From Phycisphaerales bacterium (GTDB lineage Bacteria; Pseudomonadota; Gammaproteobacteria; Competibacterales; Competibacteraceae), in assembly GCA_014879435.1 (NCBI GenBank), contig JACSSB010000205.1, forward strand, positions 1 to 17,310: a stretch of 17,310 bases of DNA. The letters are read 5' to 3'. Position 1 is the first letter of the stretch; each line of letters opens with the position of its first letter. The notes beneath the pieces were generated by a model that worked only from the letters and a program-made list of their open reading frames with translations, was not told the origin of the DNA and did not search any database. Positions 12,467-17,310 of the stretch are shown here, one piece after another. Both the position numbers and the translations under genes were made by a program.

Positions 12467-15325
12467 TCAGGCAGTCATCGGTACCGGTTGCTTGTCCCGC
12501 AGCAGTGCGGCGATGTGCTCTGGTGGGGCTGGAGGACTCAGGTAGAATCCTTGGATGATGTCGCATTGATTAGCGCGTAGGAACGCCAACTGCGCCTCGG
12601 TTTCCACCCCCTCGGCGACGACCTCCAGCTGCATGCTGTGTGCCATGGCGATGACCGCCAGCGCAATAGCGGTGTCGTCTTGATCGGTGACCACATCGCG
12701 CACGAAAGCACGATCAATTTTCAATTGATCGATTGGAAACCGTTTCAGATAACTTAGGGAGGAGTAGCCCGTGCCGAAATCGTCGATGGACAGCCGCACA
12801 CCCATCGTCTTGAGCTGGCGCAGGATCACGATGCTGCCTTCCACATCGTGCATGAGTAGCCCTTCAGTAATTTCCAGTTCGAGGTAGCTGGCTTCCAGAC
12901 CGGTTTCTCGCAGTATCGATGCAACCAGATCGACTAGGCCAGGTCGCTGGAACTGGCGGGGAGAAAGATTGACCGCCATCCGTAGCATCGGCAACCCCTC
13001 TCGCTGCCAGAGCTTGGCCTGGGTGCAGGCGGTGCGCAGTACCCATTCGCCAATGGTTTCGATCAGCCCGGTTTCTTCAGCCAGCGGGATAAAATCGGTG
13101 GGAGAGATCAGATCCTGACGCGGATCGTGCCAGCGTAACAGCGCCTCCACACCGACGATGCGTTGCTGCTGCAGATCCAACTGCGGTTGATAATACAGTT
13201 CGAATTCCTGGCGCTTTAAGGCATGGCGCAGGTTTCCTTCCATCCGCAGCCGCTCCATGGCGCGGATATTCATATCTTGGGCATAGCATTGCACCCGGCC
13301 ACGGCCGGTTTCTTTGGCGCGGTACAAGGCCGAATCGGCATTTTTCAACAGCGTTTCCTCATCCTCACCGTCCCGAGGAAACAAGCAGATGCCGATACTG
13401 GCTGTGATAAAGCAGTCGTGCTCTTGCAGTAGAAAGGGTGGCTCAAGGACTTTCAGGATATTGTGTGCGAATAAGATTACCCAGTCTTCATGTTGTAAGT
13501 TTTCGAGTACGAGCACAAATTCATCGCTGCCCAATCGCGCAAGGGTATCGGTAGCGCGCCTACAGTTTCGCAGGCGTGCCGCCACGCCTTGGAGCAGTAG
13601 ATCACCCACGGTATGGCCCAGGCTTTCGTTCACTTTCTTGAAGTGATCCAGATCCACCAGTAACAGCGCAAAGTCCTGATTGGTGCGCTGGGCGTGAGTG
13701 ATCATGTGCCGAATCCGGTCCCGCAATAGATTACGGTTGGGTAGTCCGGTGAGCGCGTCATGAGTCGCCTGATACACCATCTGCTCGGTCAGGCGGCGCG
13801 ACTCGGTAATATCGCTGATGGCCAGCACTGATCCCAAGATTCGGCTCTCCTCGTCGTGAATCGGGGCGGCGGAAGCACGGATCGCGTACTCCCGCCCAGT
13901 GTAGCCGATCAAAAGGCTATGCTCGGGTAGCTTGATGGTATGCCCGCTTTCCAGACAACGAGCGGCAAGATCAACGTTGTCCGGCTCGTTGAGGATGCGG
14001 AAGATCGCTCCTAATGGGCGACCCAGCATCTCGGCGCGTGAGCGACCGAGCAGGAGTTCGGCGATCGGATTTAGATATTCCACTAACCCTTTGGCGTCGG
14101 TGGTGATGACAGCATCACCGATAGAGCGCAAGGTGGCCTGGGCGCGCTCCTGTTCGACGAACAAGGAGCGTGCGGCCTGCCGCAGACGTCGCCAGCTCCA
14201 AAGTGGATAGCTCAAAATCTGTGCCAGCAGCGCGGATGCCGGGGGAAACCAGTAGTGGACGACATGTAATAAAAATTGGTCGACTGCAAAGGTCAGCACC
14301 AGTGATAGACCGATCAAGGGTAGGGTCCAGCGCGGCGGTGCCACTGCCTGGAATAGAAGGGGTAGCAGCGCGAGGATGACGGTCAATACGGTGGAGCCAA
14401 GCGGCTTTAGCGGTTCGATCGCTGTGCCACGCCGCAGGGTATCGAGTACTTGGGCGTTGAATTCGACGCCGGACATGGGCTGCGCTAGGCCAGATACTGG
14501 CGTGGGTAGCACATCACCCAGCCCAGCAGCGGTCATCCCAACCAGTACGAATTGGTTGCGAAAATAGGCCGGATCATAGGCATCTCGCAGCACTTTGACA
14601 TAAGAATAATGCTGGAAATAATCCGATGGGCTAACAAAGGGAATCAAGATGCGGTAGTCACGCTGCCAAGCATAGGGCGAGGGCGGTTCGGTGCGTGTGG
14701 CCCGCTCGCCAGGGAGCGCATCATCCGCGATGGGATCGGTCAATTTCAGCAATGCCAGCGCTAGGGTTGGCCAGCGTGGTTGTCCCAGCCCCGCTTTGAG
14801 ATAGGCCGAACGAGCGATTCCATCCAGATCCAGTTCCACATCGACATGTCCCAAACCGGCGGCGGCAGCAGCCAAATTCGGAATTGGTAAGGTTTCGAGC
14901 AATTGACCGTTGAGCTGGGTTTGCTCGTTCAATACCGGTAGCACCACGTGGCCGTTTTTGGCCAGCGCGCTTGCGAGATCAGCGTCCGCACCAGGATCGG
15001 CCGTGGACGGCTCGGCGAAGGCGATATCCAGCGCAATCGCTTTCGCTCCAGCCGCAGTGAGTTTACGGATCAGTTCGGCATGAACCCGACGCGACCAGGG
15101 CCAACGCCCCAGCTCTCGTAGGCTCTGTTCGTCGATAGCGATGATGACGATATCATCGGTGGCGAGCGGGTGCGACTGGCCGGTCAGTTGCCAGTCGTAG
15201 AATAACCAGTCCCAGCGCGATAGCCAGTTCCCGTGCAGCAAGGTTACAGCCAGAGCAGCCAGCGCCAACGCTAGGCCAAGCCGTTCCCCCCATCGCGCAC
15301 GGTGGTGCTGGGGGTCCAGATTCAT
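12467..15325 (-). CDS. CHASE2-PAS-GGDEF-EAL cyclic-di-GMP enzyme
   Basis: A 952-residue membrane sensor. The order is a membrane helix (about 15-31), a periplasmic CHASE2 domain (about 40-300, including IVIIAIDEQSL and GRWPWSRR), three helices (about 308-375), PAS (about 392-510), GGDEF (about 515-680) and EAL (about 695-945). The signature of the cyclase domain is GSDEF at 599-603 rather than GG(D/E)EF; the RxxD inhibitory site (590-593) sits at the normal distance. The phosphodiesterase motifs appear complete: EAL 727-729, Asn786, Glu818, Asp848-Asp849, Lys869, Glu905 and Gln925. It probably degrades c-di-GMP, with cyclase activity uncertain. The ATG at 15325 overlaps the upstream FecR gene as ATGA; an in-frame start at 15370 lies inside that gene. 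Confidence 0.93.
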   Translation of the reverse strand: MNLDPQHHRARWGERLGLALALAALAVTLLHGNWLSRWDWLFYDWQLTGQSHPLATDDIVIIAIDEQSLRELGRWPWSRRVHAELIRKLTAAGAKAIALDIAFAEPSTADPGADADLASALAKNGHVVLPVLNEQTQLNGQLLETLPIPNLAAAAAGLGHVDVELDLDGIARSAYLKAGLGQPRWPTLALALLKLTDPIADDALPGERATRTEPPSPYAWQRDYRILIPFVSPSDYFQHYSYVKVLRDAYDPAYFRNQFVLVGMTAAGLGDVLPTPVSGLAQPMSGVEFNAQVLDTLRRGTAIEPLKPLGSTVLTVILALLPLLFQAVAPPRWTLPLIGLSLVLTFAVDQFLLHVVHYWFPPASALLAQILSYPLWSWRRLRQAARSLFVEQERAQATLRSIGDAVITTDAKGLVEYLNPIAELLLGRSRAEMLGRPLGAIFRILNEPDNVDLAARCLESGHTIKLPEHSLLIGYTGREYAIRASAAPIHDEESRILGSVLAISDITESRRLTEQMVYQATHDALTGLPNRNLLRDRIRHMITHAQRTNQDFALLLVDLDHFKKVNESLGHTVGDLLLQGVAARLRNCRRATDTLARLGSDEFVLVLENLQHEDWVILFAHNILKVLEPPFLLQEHDCFITASIGICLFPRDGEDEETLLKNADSALYRAKETGRGRVQCYAQDMNIRAMERLRMEGNLRHALKRQEFELYYQPQLDLQQQRIVGVEALLRWHDPRQDLISPTDFIPLAEETGLIETIGEWVLRTACTQAKLWQREGLPMLRMAVNLSPRQFQRPGLVDLVASILRETGLEASYLELEITEGLLMHDVEGSIVILRQLKTMGVRLSIDDFGTGYSSLSYLKRFPIDQLKIDRAFVRDVVTDQDDTAIALAVIAMAHSMQLEVVAEGVETEAQLAFLRANQCDIIQGFYLSPPAPPEHIAALLRDKQPVPMTA

Positions 15326-16995
15326 AGTGCCAAGATCAGCACGAGGGTTGCCCCCAGCGCAAATGGCCAATAGCTCTTAGGGGGCAGATCGAGGCGTTGA
15401 GCCGGGCCGTAAGGTGCGGCGGTACCATCAGGGTCAATGGTGCGCATGCGTAGGTAATAGAAGCCGGGTGCAGGCCAGGATATGGTCAGTTGCGGTTGAT
15501 TGACCCGTTGATCGATCACGATATCCTGAAAATCGGAATCTCTGGCCAGTTGGACTTGATACTGCTGGTCGGGCAGGGTAGAGGTCCAGCGAAAAACCAA
15601 TTGGTCATCAACGGCTTTGGGTGAGCCGACTTCCGGTATGGGTAATAAGCGAAATTGCTGCGGATCGCTGAATGGCCCTTGCTGATTGGCGGCGTTGCGG
15701 GTTGCTACCCGCCAGTAATAAGTTCCAGGTACCAAGGATTGCTCGGGTACTAGGCGAGTACTGGAATAATCCGGTAGATCGAGCAAAATCTTGGAGAACC
15801 GTGCGTCTTCGGCAAGTTGGAAGTGATAGGCTGTCGCCACCACCGATTCGGTCCAGACGAAGGTTGGGACTTTTTCAGGAACGGTGGCGTCTGGGCCGGG
15901 CTGCGCTAGGAATGGCGGTTCGGGGCGCGCATGCAGACGAAAGGAATGATAGGTATCGTATCCTTCCAACCCATGGGAATCGATGCCACGCACCCGCACC
16001 ACGTATTCGCCGTCTGGCAAATCCGGGCCACGCACTTGGGGCTTCGCGGATACTCCATCGAATAACAGGCTCTCAAACTGACGGTTGGTCGCGATCTGGG
16101 CGCGGTAACTGGTCGCCCCCGCCAATTCTGGAAAACTGAATTGCACGGGTACACGTTCTACCAGTGGTGGCAGGTTGGTGAGTGTCGGTGCTGCCAGTAA
16201 TCGTATGGTTTCACCCGGCGGTTGGCCGGTCTGAGCCAGTGCGCCAAATCCTTTCGGTACCGCTCTGGATCGACGCTCACCCTTGAGATCCAGCGCTCCC
16301 GTGAGCACTTCGACTCTAGCCGCGCCGGTGGTGGAATTCATACCAAGACGGAATTGGGTACCACGTACCGCCGTGGTTGCGGCCGGTGTCCAGATCTCAT
16401 AGCGAGCGCCAGTGACTTGGCGCGGGGTGACCTGATTGTCGGCGCGTCCCTGTTGTAGGCGCAGGCGAGTATCTACGATATGGGTATCGTCACCATAGGC
16501 ACCTAGGGCATCCAGGATAAGCTGGCTATCGGCTTGCAGTAAAAGCCGGGAGCCGTCGCCGAATTCCAGGGTAGTGCTACTGTCTTGGCCAGTACGAATT
16601 TCATCACCGCTTTGCAGTGATTGCTCTGTGGTGACTGCCACGGTGTCGCCGCTGAGGGCCAGTGTGGCTTCTACCTTGCCTCGTACATTGATGATTTGAG
16701 CTACTGTGGGGCGAGTCTTGAGCCAAGCAATTGGAATGCGCAGTTTCGTCCCTGGCGGCAGGCGCTCTGGATCAGCAATACCGTTGAGCTTTTGCAGCTT
16801 GGGCCAATGATTCATGTTGGCGAGATAGTCGGTGGCGATGTTCCAGATGTTATCGCCAGGGCGGACGGTGTAGAGCCATTCCTGAGCCTGGGCGGCAGTC
16901 GTAGCCAGCACCATCACCATCACCAGTAGGGGTCCGACCCAGGAGCGCATTCTGAGGGCATGACTCCAAGTTGCCAGCCAACCAATCCGTTGCAT
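15322..16995 (-). CDS. Periplasmic LysM-FecR-FN3-like protein, membrane-tethered
   Basis: A 557-residue protein with a signal peptide (cleavage after AQA at about 37), a LysM domain at about 41-87 (YTVRPGDNIWNIATDYL) and a FecR domain at about 127-236 (SGDEIRTGQDSSTTLEFGDGSRLLL, AATTAVRGTQFR). Three fibronectin III-like repeats follow at about 275-355, 360-450 and 455-537, and a final hydrophobic helix at 541-556. LysM domains bind peptidoglycan; FecR domains occur in envelope signal transfer. It overlaps by ATGA with the CHASE2 gene, and such FecR/CHASE2 neighbours suggest one envelope-sensing unit. The start is ATG 16995; ATG 16950 would give a shorter signal peptide, and neither has a strong ribosome-binding site. 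Confidence 0.88.
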   Translation of the reverse strand: MQRIGWLATWSHALRMRSWVGPLLVMVMVLATTAAQAQEWLYTVRPGDNIWNIATDYLANMNHWPKLQKLNGIADPERLPPGTKLRIPIAWLKTRPTVAQIINVRGKVEATLALSGDTVAVTTEQSLQSGDEIRTGQDSSTTLEFGDGSRLLLQADSQLILDALGAYGDDTHIVDTRLRLQQGRADNQVTPRQVTGARYEIWTPAATTAVRGTQFRLGMNSTTGAARVEVLTGALDLKGERRSRAVPKGFGALAQTGQPPGETIRLLAAPTLTNLPPLVERVPVQFSFPELAGATSYRAQIATNRQFESLLFDGVSAKPQVRGPDLPDGEYVVRVRGIDSHGLEGYDTYHSFRLHARPEPPFLAQPGPDATVPEKVPTFVWTESVVATAYHFQLAEDARFSKILLDLPDYSSTRLVPEQSLVPGTYYWRVATRNAANQQGPFSDPQQFRLLPIPEVGSPKAVDDQLVFRWTSTLPDQQYQVQLARDSDFQDIVIDQRVNQPQLTISWPAPGFYYLRMRTIDPDGTAAPYGPAQRLDLPPKSYWPFALGATLVLILAL

Positions 16996-17310
16996 GTTGT
17001 TTGAGTGCCTCTGTCGCTAGATCGTTGTGAATTCGTTTGATCTGGATGGCGCCCGCCTGAGGATGGGGTAGACGCCCCGTACATTATTATGTGCCGTTTG
17101 AATCGCTTTTAATCAGATAATCTAGAGTACAAAAATCTTTATTGGCTAGGCATCTGGTGTACCTGGATCAATAGCATACAGATGCTGATTGATATCTATT
17201 ATGTTCATTTAATTAGACATGCGCCGTTAATGTTTGTTTGGGTTGAAACCAAGACTCAATTAGGCCGATGTCATTAATTTTTGGTTTCAGGCCGAACAGG
17301 GGGCTTTTTT
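16996..17310. other. AT-richer non-coding region with inverted repeats
   Basis: No gene is seen in these 315 bp upstream of the FecR operon. Visible structures are GCATCTG (17150-17156) / CAGATGC (17179-17185), a nested AGCAT/ATGCT hairpin (17173-17186), and TGAAACCAA (17244-17252) / TTGGTTTCA (17281-17289) enclosing AATTA/TAATT. A T-run closes the window at 17305-17310. The operon promoter is expected here, but no convincing -35/-10 pair was found. Confidence 0.4.

Overview
The window looks like a GC-moderate to GC-rich gammaproteobacterial genome, perhaps a Competibacter-like or sulfur-oxidiser-like lineage. That placement is an impression from protein style only and is low confidence. No rRNA, tRNA, CRISPR array or intact transposase is visible. 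Genes are tightly packed, with many 1-11 bp start/stop overlaps.

Region 1 (about 207-7793, all on the minus strand) is one long operon for an Mrp/Mbh-type monovalent cation/proton antiporter. In transcription order it encodes MrpE, MrpF, MrpG, a protein joining the C-terminal part of MrpA to MrpB, MrpC and MrpD. A 33-codon linker ORF follows, then a second MrpD/NuoM-like subunit, an 89-residue two-helix membrane protein and a third NuoL/M/N-like subunit with a C-terminal extension. There is no classical full-length MrpA. The order E-F-G-(A'-B)-C-D matches the antiporter half of archaeal Mbh-type complexes, and two extra ND-type subunits presumably add proton/cation channels. A candidate sigma70 promoter lies about 170 bp upstream of mrpE. 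Downstream of the operon is a candidate 123-bp MITE and a pair of DnaA-box-like sites.

Region 2 (about 8072-10126, minus strand) carries four small envelope or accessory genes: a SYLF/Ysc84-like lipoprotein, a 61-codon hypothetical, a 67-residue four-cysteine protein, and a secreted YcgJ-like protein with three copies of a Cys-pair repeat joined by an Arg/Asp/Glu-rich linker.

Region 3 (10351-12428, plus strand) is a parA-parB pair. ParA is long (about 402 aa) with an N-terminal DNA-binding region, a type Ia architecture usual for plasmids and secondary replicons. This leaves open that the window is from a plasmid or chromid.

Region 4 (12467-16995, minus strand) is a two-gene signalling operon. 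A periplasmic LysM-FecR-FN3-like protein overlaps by ATGA with a CHASE2-PAS-GGDEF-EAL cyclic-di-GMP enzyme. The GGDEF motif is altered to GSDEF, the RxxD inhibitory site is kept, and the EAL motifs look complete. A plausible model is that the FecR/LysM partner senses or positions an envelope signal for the CHASE2 domain. The right end (16996-17310) is AT-richer, non-coding and full of inverted repeats.
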